A DNA stretch of 64,000 nt from Distichodus sexfasciatus (taxonomy: Eukaryota; Chordata; Actinopteri; Characiformes; Distichodontidae), in NCBI GenBank assembly GCA_032718565.1, contig JAVGVS010000008.1, positions 248,001 to 312,000 on the forward strand, written 5' to 3'. The position numbers and the translations under genes are program-made. Below are positions 23,401-32,064 of the stretch, in pieces. The notes beneath the pieces were generated by a model. It saw only the letters and a list, made by a program, of their open reading frames with translations. It did not search any database and was not told where the DNA came from. The first letter of the stretch is position 1; the number at the start of each line of letters is the position of its first letter.

Positions 23401-25729
23401 GCTGCACAGCCTCTTAGACAGAACCAAGACTTAATATTTTCAGCTGTTTGAGGTATGTCGGAGTTGAACAAACAGCACTGAGGAGAAACAAATTAAAATT
23501 GACCACATGCCAATTGAACTACATTTTAGCAGCTTGTCAGCAGTTTGAAGTGACTTTTGAAACATTTAAAACGTTAGCTTTTTCCAATAACTTTTTTTAA
23601 TTTTACAAATATCAATTCAGTTAAACACTCTAAACCACCAAAATATTGTTGAAACCTCATTGTTATTTGATGTTACATTGTGAAAGTATAAATTTCTTTT
23701 CAAATAATTTCCCCATTTTTCAAAATTAATTTGCTTTGGGTATCCCACAGCACAACTATTAGGATTACTGGATAAAATATGGGTAAAATATTAGCCTACG
23801 CAGATATATTCGCATGTCAGAAATATTAGTCAGCCTGTCCATCTGGAGTAAATGTCCACTGTTCAGGTGTTTAAGCTGACGAGCAAAACGTTAAGATATA
23901 ACCTAATAAAACATTTATGCTTGCTCTTGTGACAAAACGTATTGGTAGTTACAGTGAGCTAGCTGATGCTAATGTCAAAAAATTGAATTGATAAATTTAT
24001 AAAAGTCTGTATATTTTTGTTAACTGGATTAAGTATTTAGCTAGTTTTTCTACATAGCTTGTATTGTAGCTAACCACTAGATTAAAACAGTAGCTTGGCT
24101 GTAGCTTAGCCTTTAATCATAACTAGCATGTAGCTTGAAAATCTACCGTTTAAATGTAGCCTCAAAAACTGCAGAGAACACAGTCAGCCTTCGCTCCCTA
24201 CGTGCATCATCAGTGAGTCTTGTTCACTCATTACCCTATAGCCGGTTCACCAGTTTTCCATCTTTGGACCACTTTTGGTAGTTTCTGACCACTGCAGAGA
24301 GGAAACGTCCTACACCAAGCGCTGTAGTTTTGGAGATGCTCTGACTCTCGTCAATGTTGCTTAAATCCTTACACCCAGTTTTTTTGCTTCCAATATATCC
24401 ACCCAAAAATCCTCCTCTCACTGCCAGGTAACAATATAATCTATGTTATTCACCTCACCCGTCAGTGGTCATAATGTTATGGCTGACCAGTTTGTGTTGT
24501 GTATTATTTCCAAAGTAATGTCTTAAAATATCACACATTTCAGATAAGCAGAGGCTTTTTATAGAGTGATCAATACTAGATGTGCGTTTGGTGTCAGACT
24601 ACACAGATTCATGTTCTCTTGTGTGTGTGTGTGTGTGTGTAGTTTGTTCTGCAGAAAGGGCACCCAGGACGACTGGACCATACCCCACAGTGATGCAGGG
24701 CCACTTGGGGGCCTGAGGGACATAACCGCTAAGGAGGGAGTGATCCGTACCACGGAGGCCATAGATCTAATGCCACAGGTAATCACACACACACACATTT
24801 ACACATCATGTGCATGTGCAAAGATAGACCACAGGAGATGCTCAAGCCCCTGCAGTTTTGGCCTCTGAGTTGATTAGTAACAGCAAGTTCATGCCAATGC
24901 CAAAAGCAAGAAAGTCAAAATTAGAATATTCATAATTGGATTAGGCGAGTTTCTCTGTATGACAACCAAAATAATTATGTGATCATTAGTTTATGCAAAC
25001 ATATGTCAGAAACATTGGTTGATCTGTCTGTCTGGACTACCGACACTGACTAACAAAACTTTAAACTGCATTTGATCCCATCCTTGAAGAAGCAGTAGGC
25101 AGCTGACATGGGCAGCACTGCTTGGGGACAGTATCTTGCTCATGAGTACCTTAGTGGTACCTTTACTGGTCTTGGATTCGAACTAATGACCTTCCAATCA
25201 CAGGGCGAGCGCCCTAACTGTTAACTAGCAACTGCCACATCTATGCTTACTCCTGTGACAATTTAACTTTAGTAGTTAGAGGAAGCCAGTTGGTTCCCAT
25301 TTCAATAAATTCAATTGATAATTGTGTAAAAGTCTGTCGTGTTAGACATTTGAGTTTTAAAATAAATAAATCAGTATGTAAGCAAGTAAAAGGTGTGCTA
25401 CTGTGTGAAACTTACATCGTTTTTAAATAAATTATTATTTAATTATTTAATTACTTGGCTTCAGCATCTGCCCCAATATAGCTGTGCATGGCTCTACACA
25501 TATATATATATTAACATATAGAAATGCCATCTTGCTGCTGCAGTTAATGCTGTGGTTATTAAACTCTTTAAACACTGGATACTGTCATTAACTCGTTTGC
25601 TTTGTGTGTTCACAGCCTCAGGGCAGGGTAGAGGGCCAGGCTGCAGGGCCACACTGCCAGGTCCTCATCGAGCAGCAACCTAACTGCCAACCTGGCATTA
25701 GCATGGGCACAGGCACTGGCACAGGCTAA
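1675..25729 (+). CDS. igdcc3: IGDCC3-like (PUNC) Ig/FN3 membrane receptor, complete 14-exon gene
   Basis: Join 1675-1717, 10164-10469, 12399-12543, 12695-12825, 12927-13064, 13403-13561, 19815-19980, 20331-20581, 20687-20851, 20978-21166, 21353-21469, 23190-23319, 24643-24778, 25616-25729. The sum is 2190 nt, 729 residues plus TAA, with GT-AG at every intron and phases that match throughout. Predicted order: short signal peptide (about 1-15), four Ig domains (about 20-116, 118-208, 211-307, 309-398) each with paired Cys, a Trp and a D-x-(G/A)-x-Y-x-C motif, two FN3 domains (about 405-500, 502-595), a Cys-containing stalk, one transmembrane helix (about 620-641) followed by YRRR, and an 85-90 residue tail. 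Among DCC-subclass proteins, four Ig plus only two FN3 is the IGDCC3 arrangement; IGDCC4 and protogenin have five FN3 and DCC/neogenin six. Human IGDCC3 is somewhat longer. The family is neural and adhesion-related; a ligand cannot be inferred. Exon models are hand-built. Confidence 0.85.
8130..8320 (+). repeat. V-SINE-type tRNA-derived SINE
   Basis: Starts with a tRNA-like head (GGTGGCTTAGTGGTAGGACA, then GGTTTGAATCC as B box) and ends with the conserved V-SINE core TAAGTCGGTCTGGATAAGAG, the CTGTGAAATGC variant and a TAAATGTAAA tail. Other copies lie at 13725-13920, 20055-20315, 56724-56896 and 60341-60522. Confidence 0.85.
8821..9836. mobile_element. hAT-like non-autonomous element with nested sequence
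   Basis: The left end TGGGGCTGTAAAT and right end (reverse complement TAGGGATGTAACGA) resemble hAT terminal inverted repeats. Flanks TTCTTAGC (8813-8820) and CTCTTAAC (9837-9844) match at 6 of 8 bases, fitting an old 8-bp target duplication. About 9237-9720 matches the interior of the element at 39041-39591, so one element may be nested in another. No transposase frame is present. Confidence 0.6.
10164..10469 (+). CDS. igdcc3: igdcc3-like exon 2: first Ig domain
   Basis: Encodes all of Ig1 (residues about 15-116): MLDCEVEG gives the first Cys, ITWRRNG the core Trp and DAGEYDCAAQN the second Cys. The acceptor is TTCCTTCCTCAG and the donor GTAAGT, phase 1 at both ends. A single-exon Ig1 is distinctive here because the other three Ig domains are each split across two exons. 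Confidence 0.85.
10795..10870 (+). repeat. tRNA-like SINE head
   Basis: Contains an A box fitting TRGYNNARNNG (TGGCATAACGG) and a perfect B box GGTTCGAATCC. The terminal 7-mers AGATGGT and ACCATCT are complementary. The T stem does not pair over five base pairs and the sequence is joined to SINE-like material, so I read it as a SINE promoter head, not a tRNA gene. Confidence 0.6.
11237..11430 (+). repeat. Body of tRNA-derived SINE (family with CTCCTTCACGGATGGGTCAA)
   Basis: Shares the order GTACTCATGAGCAAGGTACC, GCCCACTGCTCCTTCACGG, ATGGGTCAAATGCAG and GTGCTGTGCTGTG with copies at 40438-40684 and 63024-63235 (plus) and 25065-25238, 35060-35267, 40086-40312 and 58866-59025 (minus). In intact copies only about 15-25 bases separate the B box from the ACCGGTAAAG word. 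Here the distance is about 380 bases, showing a nested insertion. Confidence 0.75.
11693..11862 (+). repeat. Diverged 5'-truncated copy of the same tRNA-SINE
   Basis: Retains GGTTCAAATCCTG, GCCCACTGCTCATACATGG, GGATTAAATACAG and GATAAATAATCA, the order seen in the intact copies, but lacks the promoter head and the middle GAGCAAGG segment. Confidence 0.6.
12399..12543 (+). CDS. igdcc3: igdcc3-like exon 3: Ig2, first half
   Basis: Reads SLPKFHTHPESMAVDEGG, then the first Cys (ARFHCAVNG) and core Trp (ITWERNG) of Ig2. The acceptor is TCTCGCGCAG. The donor is the rather weak AG|GTTAAA, but it gives phase 2 and continues correctly into exon 4. Confidence 0.85.
12695..12825 (+). CDS. igdcc3: igdcc3-like exon 4: Ig2, second half
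   Basis: Joined phase 2 to exon 3, it reads RYTLLPNGILQITGVRHADS, followed by GLYRCMAKN (second Cys) and a YEAQLTVN strand G. The donor is GTGAGA. The exon is separated from exon 3 by 151 bases and from exon 5 by 101. Confidence 0.85.
12927..13064 (+). CDS. igdcc3: igdcc3-like exon 5: Ig3, first half
   Basis: Begins VAAPRTYKEPVILSGPQNLT, then has the first Cys in AILECIATGNPRP and the Trp in IVSWSRL. The NLT triplet is a potential N-glycosylation site. The donor is GTAAGA, phase 1. A 338-base intron with nothing notable follows. Confidence 0.85.
13403..13561 (+). CDS. igdcc3: igdcc3-like exon 6: Ig3, second half
   Basis: Reads DGRSIGVEGIQVLGTGNLMI, then HSGVYVCSANRPG with the second Cys, and ends LGRLVVQ. 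The acceptor is TATGGTTTAG and the donor GTAGGC, phase 1. It precedes the 6.25-kb intron 6. Confidence 0.85.
13725..13920 (+). repeat. V-SINE copy in intron 6
   Basis: The tRNA-like head GGTGGTGGTCTAGTGGCAGG has a degraded B box. The V-SINE core AAGTCACTCTGGATAAGAGC, CTGCTAAATGCTGTAAA and a GGTAAAT tail are well preserved. Confidence 0.85.
15366..15432 (-). repeat. V-SINE 3' fragment, minus strand
   Basis: The reverse complement reads the V-SINE core and tail (TAAGTCACTCTAGATAAAGG, then GCTAAATGCTGTAAATGTAA). Only the last 65 or so bases are present, as in a 5'-truncated retrocopy. Confidence 0.7.
16346..16398 (+). repeat. GA dinucleotide microsatellite
   Basis: An uninterrupted (GA)n tract of about 53 bases in intron 6, followed by A-rich GAGAAAAAGAG decay. 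Confidence 0.95.
17368..17443 (+). repeat. GATA tetranucleotide microsatellite
   Basis: About nineteen perfect GATA units in intron 6 with no interruption, so the tract is probably young and length-variable. Confidence 0.95.
17974..18330 (+). repeat. Two-copy tandem repeat (unit about 165-190 bp)
   Basis: Each unit begins with a CA tract, continues with an ACCGTTATGG or ACCATTATGG word, then an AGCCTGAA word, GTGGGTTTTATGTCCCCA or a close variant, and ends with CCCCAC. The second unit starts near 18137. The units differ by many substitutions, so the duplication is old. Confidence 0.6.
19815..19980 (+). CDS. igdcc3: igdcc3-like exon 7: Ig4, first half
   Basis: Begins APPEFLQWPQSVSKPLGGSA, with the first Cys in VFTCQAQGVPEP and the Trp in LIWLKNG. 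The acceptor is a strong TTTTTCTCTCCCAG. The donor AG|GTAAAC leaves phase 2. Confidence 0.85.
20055..20315 (+). repeat. V-SINE abutting the exon 8 acceptor, with a short insertion
   Basis: The head has GGTTGTGGGTACAAATCC as a degraded B box, the middle CCCAAGTTGCTCCAGGGAGA, and the tail CTGTTAAATGCTGTAAATGT, ending only 15 bases before the exon 8 splice site. About 60 foreign bases (20205-20265) interrupt the core. Most of the 350-base intron 7 is this element. Confidence 0.8.
20331..20581 (+). CDS. igdcc3: igdcc3-like exon 8: end of Ig4 and start of FN3-1
   Basis: Starts in phase 2 as SSTLAVTRITPEDEAIYQC-type sequence: DEAIYQCIAEN supplies the second Cys of Ig4, followed by LPEAPQDLTATPLSPTSLQL and the FN3 core RWNRPEA. 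The intron end is TCTTCATCTCTCTAG and the donor GTAAGA. The exon bridges the last Ig and first FN3 domain with no linker exon. Confidence 0.85.
20687..20851 (+). CDS. igdcc3: igdcc3-like exon 9: FN3-1, second half
   Basis: Contains FSNLEPATTYSIYLKAYSPL, the typical F/G-strand pattern of FN3 (L-x-P-x-T-x-Y and A-x-N/S-x-x-G), ending TVIATTLGG. The donor is GTAAGT, phase 1. Confidence 0.85.
20978..21166 (+). CDS. igdcc3: igdcc3-like exon 10: FN3-2, first half
   Basis: Begins VPTMPSFFTKVLNSTAMQVY and has the FN3 core Trp (VYWELPSKAG) and a FKLSYRVVP strand. NST is a possible glycosylation site. The acceptor is TCTCTGTCCCTGTAG and the donor GTTAGA, phase 1. Confidence 0.85.
21353..21469 (+). CDS. 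igdcc3: igdcc3-like exon 11: end of FN3-2 and start of stalk
   Basis: Reads EPAAVYEIQLVAFNGNGDST, the FN3 Tyr corner and FG loop, then SNKRLVSLAESGTGGKNTA into the juxtamembrane stalk. The GTGAGC donor is followed within about 20 bases by AC-repeat sequence, part of an unusual intron described in the findings. Confidence 0.85.
21762..22183. mobile_element. MITE with about 28-bp terminal inverted repeats
   Basis: The left end TGTGACCTGATCTGGCAAAA and the reverse complement of the right end TGTGACCCGATCTGCCGTAA continue in parallel to ATGAGTC on both sides. No coding potential. The flanks offer only a possible TA or TAT duplication, so the superfamily is not decided. Confidence 0.75.
23161..23184 (+). 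repeat. (TG)12 microsatellite five bases before the exon 12 acceptor
   Basis: Perfect dinucleotide tract occupying the position of the polypyrimidine tract. It can pair with AC repeats near the donor of the same intron. Confidence 0.9.
23190..23319 (+). CDS. igdcc3: igdcc3-like exon 12: stalk and transmembrane helix
   Basis: Starts GGQSLCNCRQDGDGSMTGIV. The helix continues VGIHIGMACIIFCVLFLMF and stops at AYRRR, a positive-inside stop-transfer signal. The exon is 130 nt, not a multiple of three, so skipping it changes frame. The donor AG|GTCAGA gives phase 2. Confidence 0.85.
24225..24490. repeat. Interspersed repeat fragment (probable LINE 3' portion)
   Basis: Contains CCACTTTTGGTAGTTTCTGA and the terminal word GGTCATAATGTTATGG. 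Reverse-complement and forward relatives occur at 31550-31735 and 47815-48043 (shared ACTGGTGAACC and AGTGGTCC words). It resembles a widespread teleost family; the class is inferred. Confidence 0.5.
24621..24640 (+). repeat. (GT)10 microsatellite joined directly to the exon 13 acceptor
   Basis: The tract runs straight into AG at 24641-24642. A (CA)7 tract at 24784-24797, five bases after the exon 13 donor, is its complement, so exon 13 sits in the loop of a possible 14-bp stem. Confidence 0.9.
24643..24778 (+). CDS. igdcc3: igdcc3-like exon 13: juxtamembrane cytoplasmic region
   Basis: Reads SLFCRKGTQDDWTIPHSDAG, then PLGGLRDITAKEGVIRTTEA and IDLMPQ. No recognised signalling motif. It ends phase 0 at CAG|GTAATC and is followed at once by a CA repeat. 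Confidence 0.85.
25065..25238 (-). repeat. tRNA-SINE copy in intron 13, minus strand
   Basis: The reverse complement has the tRNA-like head near 25238, the GGTCATTAGTTCGAATCCAA B-box region, and the CTCATGAGCAAGATACTGTC and GATGGGATCAAATGCA words of the family. Confidence 0.75.
25616..25729 (+). CDS. igdcc3: igdcc3-like exon 14: C-terminal tail and stop
   Basis: 38 codons ending TAA. The final residues (SMGTGTGTG) come from a GGCACA-type hexanucleotide repeat and look like recent low-complexity extension. The whole tail after the membrane is under 90 residues, and the total of 729 is shorter than human IGDCC3. Confidence 0.8.
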   Translation, partial: PQGRVEGQAAGPHCQVLIEQQPNCQPGISMGTGTGTG

Positions 25730-25853
25730 ATATCCCCAACCCCAAAACACCCCATCCCGTCCACCCTGAGGCTTCAGCTGGCTCCTCCATCTCACTTTAC
25801 TCACCAAAGCCTTACCAAATGCCTGCCCACTGTAGAGCTGTCAGGCATGCACA

Positions 25854-25903
<50 letters not shown>

Positions 25904-28900
25904 AGCACTAGAAATTATTCTACTCTAAATGATGAATGTAAGAGAGGATATGTAGACCTCTACAGTATTTTCATCTCTAATAGAAAGACTTCCTGCCTTC
26001 TGCCTGCGTCTGGTCTAAACCAAAGCTTTTTACCATATTCACATTTTAAATATGACTACAGTTTATTTTACAATTTCATGTAATGTTCCTGTGATTCTCA
26101 TGTTGGATAATTTGGCCATTTATTATTAGTTGTTACTCTCATCACTCTCATTCTTTTCTATCAAGATTTTATACTGTATATTGAAGTCAAAATCTACTCC
26201 AGTAGAGGACTGTCATGTTTTTCAGGTTGAACCAAAAACTCAGAGGCCTTTGTAGTGATAAAAAGACACAACATATTCTAATTTGGTGTTCACAAATAGT
26301 TGTAGCAGAGTCCTTTGTAGGGTTTGAATTACACAGTGGCTTTTGAAGGGAGTACTATTTTCTGGTGTGCACCATGGCTTCCCAAGTCACACATTTTTTA
26401 GAGTTCCGCTTAACATCTCAGGGTAGGCTTTCAAGGGAACTTGTGTCCTTTTCTGGCAGAGTTGAGTTCCCTTTAATTCAAACCGTGACTGTCATTTTCA
26501 GTTTGTTCAATTCAGCAATTGTATGTACTGTATGTGAGCAAAATGCCATTTTGTGGCCTTCTGCAGCCTTATAAATATGAGATAAAGTGTCACCGAGTTA
26601 GCCTGCAGGCAAAGTGAGATGGAGTGGTCAGTTCTGTAGCCTCCCCCTCTTTTATTACCTACTCTCCTTCTCTATTCCTCTCCTCTCCTCTCTCCTCCTT
26701 TCCCCCTGTGCCAAAACCCATTACCTCCAAAGATAGCTACCTCAGCCTGACGAGAACGTCGGAGCTATCAAGGTAAACCATTTGCCTGCCTTTGCTGCTG
26801 GTTAAGCACATCTACCTCGACCGGAAGCCCTGGGCACTTTGTCTTCTGGCTTCCAATTTTGTCTTCTGGGCACCACCACCCGTGTCCCACACCGTCTGAC
26901 CTCCAACAGAGTGAAATTCTTTGACCTGAGCCTGAAGAAGCCAACCACTGACCTCCTGAATGTTCACTCTGGCTCTGTCCCAAACTGCATACTAACTTAG
27001 TATATAAGCACATAAATACAACTAGTAGTATGGCATTGCAAAGGAGTAGCTACACTTGAGTCTACAAAGTAACTGGATCTTCACCTCCAAAGCTTTGGTG
27101 ATGCCCAACTCATTAGCAGCTCACTCTCTGGGGATTGTGTTGATGTGTTGGAAGCAAAAAAAGACACGAAAGCTCACACCTCTCCAGACAGAGAGTGCAC
27201 ACTAATGGTCTATCACGTCTACGTCTACATGGGTTTTACTTCTTCTGCCGGAGCGAGCTTCGGAGAATGTTCTGCTTCTGAAGTGCAACATGTCATTCAA
27301 AGAAAGTCAAGCAAAAAATAATAAGCCTTGCAGGAAAGAATGGACTTACAGAGCATTATTTGCAGCCCACTCTGGCTGACTGATATGTTCTAGCACTTTC
27401 CTTCTTTAAAAACATACGAGGATGGCAGTCACGGGACTGGTGGTTGTCACAGTGATCTTCTGTTGCTTTTAAATATTTACTAACCATTTTCCAGGTTTCT
27501 GCGGTGACTGGTTTTTGTCTGAAAAGATTTGCTGGTTTTTTCACAACGCTAGGCACGAAACTAGTCTCCTAGTCTTTTAACCTCTCCAAATAGTGAAAAC
27601 CAAGTTGAGTGATATCCAAAGATGCTTTATTGTCATGGTTTTCGCCTTTTCCTTTAAGATCTTGAGGAATATTTCTTTTTCTTCAGTTAAGGTTAGCTGT
27701 CATCTTGCTGTTTGAAGGGCAGTGGTTCTACTTAAATAACCAAACTCCTGAATATTAGCTTGTCATTAACCAAAGCAATCTCAAAACCCTAATAGAGTTC
27801 CTCACATTTAGTTCCAATTTTTAACTTGTCTTCTCAGTTTACCTTTTAGACATGGATTTCTATTCTAGAACTAAAACATATAACTTTTAAAATAATAGCT
27901 AATGAATAATGGATATATTTTCATATGTCAGCACCAGTAAATAAGAAATGCTTTTTCTCTTTTATAATGGTGGAATTGTAATTTGCCAAATACCTGTTTT
28001 ATGAATGGTAGTGGAATGTGACCAAATATTTCAGTTTGTTCTTTCGCTTTCATATTAATGCTTCTGTTTGACTTAAGCACATAGATGACTAACTAGTGCT
28101 TTCTGCTAGATTTGGTGTAGTCATTGCTTTTTCTAAATATATGTCTGAGTTGGCTGAAGTTTTGGAAGTTTTCAGTCAGTTTGGTGCGTCAAGTTCAAAA
28201 ACAAAAATTGGAGGTTGTACACTGTAATTGATAATACGAATAAAGACGTGTACCACTGATGTAGGGTTGTAAATTAACTGTCAAACAAAAAGCTGTTTTT
28301 AAAAACTAATTGGTCTCACAGTTTTGAGTTGAGAGCAACACATATTATACCAAAAGAAAAAAATAAATATAACAAGAGACCCAATTTCCTAAAAAAGATG
28401 TAAAAACATTGTTTTTGATTGTTCTTATGTAGAACTTTTACATTTTCCTTCTTATATATTCCCTCTCACCATTTGTTTTCTTCTGTTGTGAATGGGAAAT
28501 ATTGCCAAAATTACTATGTTAAGAAGTCATTTTTTGTTAAAATGTCTTGTTATTAATAATAATAATGTATTTTGGTTCAACTTTTTTTCATTTTTTTTAA
28601 ATTCTCTTCTCTTTCTCAGTAGAATGAAAGAAGAATATGCGTGTAGAAATTTGAGAAATGAAACAGAATAGTATGTTGAAGGCAAAAAGTAGAACATGAG
28701 CTACCATTCTTGCCATGTGATCTGATTTCTCATAAAATAATTAGGTATTTATTCACAACATACATAACCTGGTCCACAGATGGACTTCCACATTTTATTA
28801 AGCCATGTAAAGGTTAGTTTGATCTTTAATTAGATTTTAGATATGGAATCCAGGCCATATTTGATTTCAGGATTACAACATGCAGTACCTCAAGTCAGTC

Positions 28901-29490
28901 TAAACTGATTTTACAGTACTAGCTCATCACTTTTTCACCAATTGCTGCTATTAATATAATGTTGTCATATACACTAATGCTTATAATTCACCAGAAAATG
29001 CTTCATGTGCTACTGACCGCCCAACATATCTATTAGTTAGGTTTAAAAACGAGTAGATGAGTAGTGAATGATTGAATGCTTGTACCAATGAGAAAGCAAT
29101 GCTTTAATGGTTGTATTTTCTGTTTCTCTCCAACCGTACTTGTGTTATTCAGAACCAAACTTACTGTAGCTTTAAACTGCTGTTGAACTGGTGTACCTCC
29201 TCCCTGAGGAACAGGTGTCCCGTAGGCACATTACAGCAAAGCAGCCAGAAATCTAGTGCAGGCGCATTTAACCAATTTTCAGATTTTTCAATTTTTTTGA
29301 CATTTTATGTTTCTCTAAATTATTATTACAGAAGGTTTTTTTAAAGAGCTCAAACCATTCCAGGCTGCTGTAGGTGGTTGCTGTTGCTGTGATTGTGCCT
29401 GAGGTGAGATAAATATGATTGTTTTCCAGATTCTGTTTTCATTTGGTTATACTGATGCCTATGTACCAAATAAAAATTTGCTAAGTAGAG
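25730..29490 (+). other. Putative 3'UTR and 3' flank of igdcc3-like gene
   Basis: Not coding. A CA microsatellite spans about 25850-25900. AATAAA at 29469-29474, followed by a GT-rich stretch (CAGTGTTCTCAGAG), is a plausible poly(A) signal, but other AATAAA words occur earlier (around 28367), so the true end is unknown. Confidence 0.4.
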
Positions 29491-30336
29491 CCTCAGTGTT
29501 CTCAGAGTCATCATTTAAACATTCTCTTCTACAGTTTACTTGAATAAAATGTCTTACTTTACACACCTGGGCGGGCATCGGGAAAGACGGTTAGAGCAAT
29601 CAGATCACGAACAAAGAGACAGAGAAACAGCTTTTTCAGAGAGCTGTGGTCTCAAACCTAACAAAAACACATAAAATAATATAATCACAAGCAGGGTCCA
29701 AGCACTGTAGCACAAAAGCTATTATGTGCTGGAATTAAGGAACCAGAACAGCTCAAGTTTAAACTCTGTTGTATATTCTCTGTGGTATGTTCACTCACTC
29801 ACTTAAGCCCCATCCACTCCCGGAGCACACCAGGTTGAGCTCATGCATATAATATGCATATGCATGTTCATGTGTACGACAAAATATTTAATTATTTAGA
29901 TCAACAAAGATTTGAGAGGTTGCAAGTCCCAGAAAGAACCCCTGTAAGATCCAGGTGTTCCTGTCTTTCTGTTTGCCTGTATGTTGTGAAAAGTGTGTGA
30001 AAATGTGTGCCAACTCAGATGCCATGTTAACGTTGTAGGGCTGGAAACAGGCCGAGCACACTCCTGCTGTTGACTGCAGATTTAGTGAGTGGCACTGTGC
30101 CAGTTCTGGCAGAGCCAAGGTGAGAGCAGCATCAGCAACATCTTCACTGCAGGAGGCAGGAATTGCAATTTTATAGCCACGTTTACCACACTGTCTGAAT
30201 CAGCACCATAACAAACAACATCTGTTTTACCACCAAGTGGTTTAAATATACAACATTTAAAAAATGTGTGTCTCATTGTAATAAAAGAAATAAACAAAAA
30301 TAGTATCAAATAGTCCAAAATTTACACACAGGTAAG

Positions 30337-30452
30337 ACATGTGGTGGCACAGTGGTTAACAAAGATTCTGGGTATGATACCTGAGTCGGCCGTGTACACC
30401 TCTCTATGTGGAGTTTGTGTGCTTTTACCGTGTTCGAGTGGATTTCCACCTT
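30337..30452 (+). repeat. Degraded tRNA-headed SINE
   Basis: Begins GGTGGCACAGTGGTTAAC and contains TGTGGAGTTTGTGTGCTTTT and CGAGTGGATTTCCACC, the diverged version of a widespread fish SINE. The more complete relative at 50495-50836 is on the minus strand. Confidence 0.65.
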
Positions 30453-30510
30453 CTTTTGTTCTTTGGTATAATTGAGACATGAATTCCAGTTATGCCGTGC
30501 ACATTTTTAT

Positions 30511-30950
30511 TAGGGGTGGACGATTCAGAAAATCTCATGATACGATTCTTGGGCTCATGATTTGATTCAAAAACAATTCACGATTCATAAACCATTCACG
30601 ATTCAATAAATAGATGAATTTGTTTCTAGATTTAAGTTATTTTTCCCATTTGGCTGTGGCAGATCAACAAAAGAATCACTGAATCAAATGTAGTTTCTAA
30701 ATATAATGCATACGTACGCATGCTGACTGCATTTCCTTCATGCTCATGCTAAGGAGGTCTATATGGGCATATTTCGACATAGCGCCGTCTGTAAGATTGG
30801 CGAGCTGAATTCGTGTCTGGGAAAAAGTACACTAGTGCCATTAAGTTATTTGAAAAATATGAATCAATTTTTTGGAATGCATGAATCGATTTTGAATCAA
30901 CAGAGAAACAATTGTAATTCAATTTGATCTGATTTTTTTGCACACCCCTA
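30511..30950. mobile_element. hAT-like MITE, 440 bp
   Basis: Termini TAGGGGTGG and CACACCCCTA are inverted repeats of hAT type. The flanking 8-mers ATTTTTAT (30503-30510) and ATTTTTAA (30951-30958) match at 7 of 8. The interior is rich in GATTCA and ATTCACGATTCA words and does not code. Confidence 0.8.
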
Positions 30951-31549
30951 ATTTTTAACAGTAAAAGGGTTAGTTTGGTGAATGCTGTGATATATATGAC
31001 CATATTTTTACATTTGTCGAACAAAATCAGTTGGTATTAATGTATGGCTTTATTCCAGTACACTTCTGTTTAAGAGCACTTGAGTGCTGTAAGTGTTTAC
31101 TGACCTCTTTTATCCTCTAGAGACTGACTGGTTCATTAAACAGAGTGACTCATCTCTAAGTGACCATAACGTCACTAGAGATCAAGAATTCTTTAACTAA
31201 ATTCACAATTAAAACCAAATATCTGACTTTCCATGACCACACTGTAACCAGCCACAAACTGAGACTAACTTGTAAATTGAACTACAAATTCTTTCTATAG
31301 TATTATGAGCTAAAGAGCAAATTCAGGGCAAGAGGGGGACGGAAAAACTCACTCTGTAGTAAATAAGAATAAACCTTTTGAGAAACCACGAGTCAAGATT
31401 ACATTTGAAGTGTGCACACTGATCAGCAGTGTTTAGGCAGAGCATAAGAATCTGAAGAAAAGTTTAACCAAGGGTCAAGTTGTGATGACTAAGTCAAAAC
31501 AACTCTTAAGTTGCAGCTCTAGTTGTGTGATGTTCCCACTCTGCAGTAG

Positions 31550-31735
31550 TAAGGAGCAACCAAAAGCAGTCCATGGAAGGAAAACTGGTGAACCAGCAAC
31601 ATTGTTGTTGTCCAAGCTAATAGAACACCATAGCTCAAACTGCTGAAAAGGTTAATGCTGTTTCCCATAGAAAGGTGTCAGAACACACAGTGCATCTCAT
31701 TGTGTTCTGTATGCGCCTGTAGACCTTCTCAGTAT
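31550..31735 (+). repeat. LINE-like repeat fragment
   Basis: Shares GGAAAACTGGTGAACCAGCA, AAGGTTAATGCTG and AAAGGTGTCAGAACACACAG-type words with 47815-48043. Short and frameless. Confidence 0.55.
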
Positions 31736-32064
31736 TAAGCATAATGCTATGGCTGGTTGGTGAACATAAATGTGTTACAATTGAACATTTAGTTGTTCCA
31801 GAGGACAAGGTAAATTCCAGAGGTAGCTGATCCTGCAGTTCAATTCATTAGGTAGAAAATCGAATGGTTCCTGTAAGATCCAAGTTCATGTCAAGGTGCG
31901 TAGTTCATTCATTACAGGTTTCAAAGGAAACAAATAATGGCAGATATTTTGCGTTCTTCGACTCAAGCTTCTTATTCAGAGGTTAGTGTCTGTTGCACTA
32001 ATGTTCCTCATTAAGATCGTCAGCTAACGGTAAATTTGCCTTCTATGATCAGAGATTTTTTTAA

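Larger units (their letters stand above)
23320..24642 (+). other. Intron 12 of igdcc3-like gene (1.3 kb)
   Basis: AT-rich. From about 24225 to 24490 it carries an interspersed repeat ending GGTCATAATGTTATGGCTG, a tail also seen at 48018-48036. The last 22 bases are (GT)10 directly joined to the acceptor AG. Confidence 0.6.

Noticed and set aside
1675..25729. IGDCC4, protogenin or DCC/neogenin as identity of the Ig/FN3 gene
   Set aside because: Those have five or six FN3 domains; only two are encoded here and no further FN3 exon occurs before the transmembrane exon.
26768..27556. Short minus-strand frames after the igdcc3-like gene
   Set aside because: No domain, no conserved pattern and no splice continuity; probably chance frames in the 3' flank.
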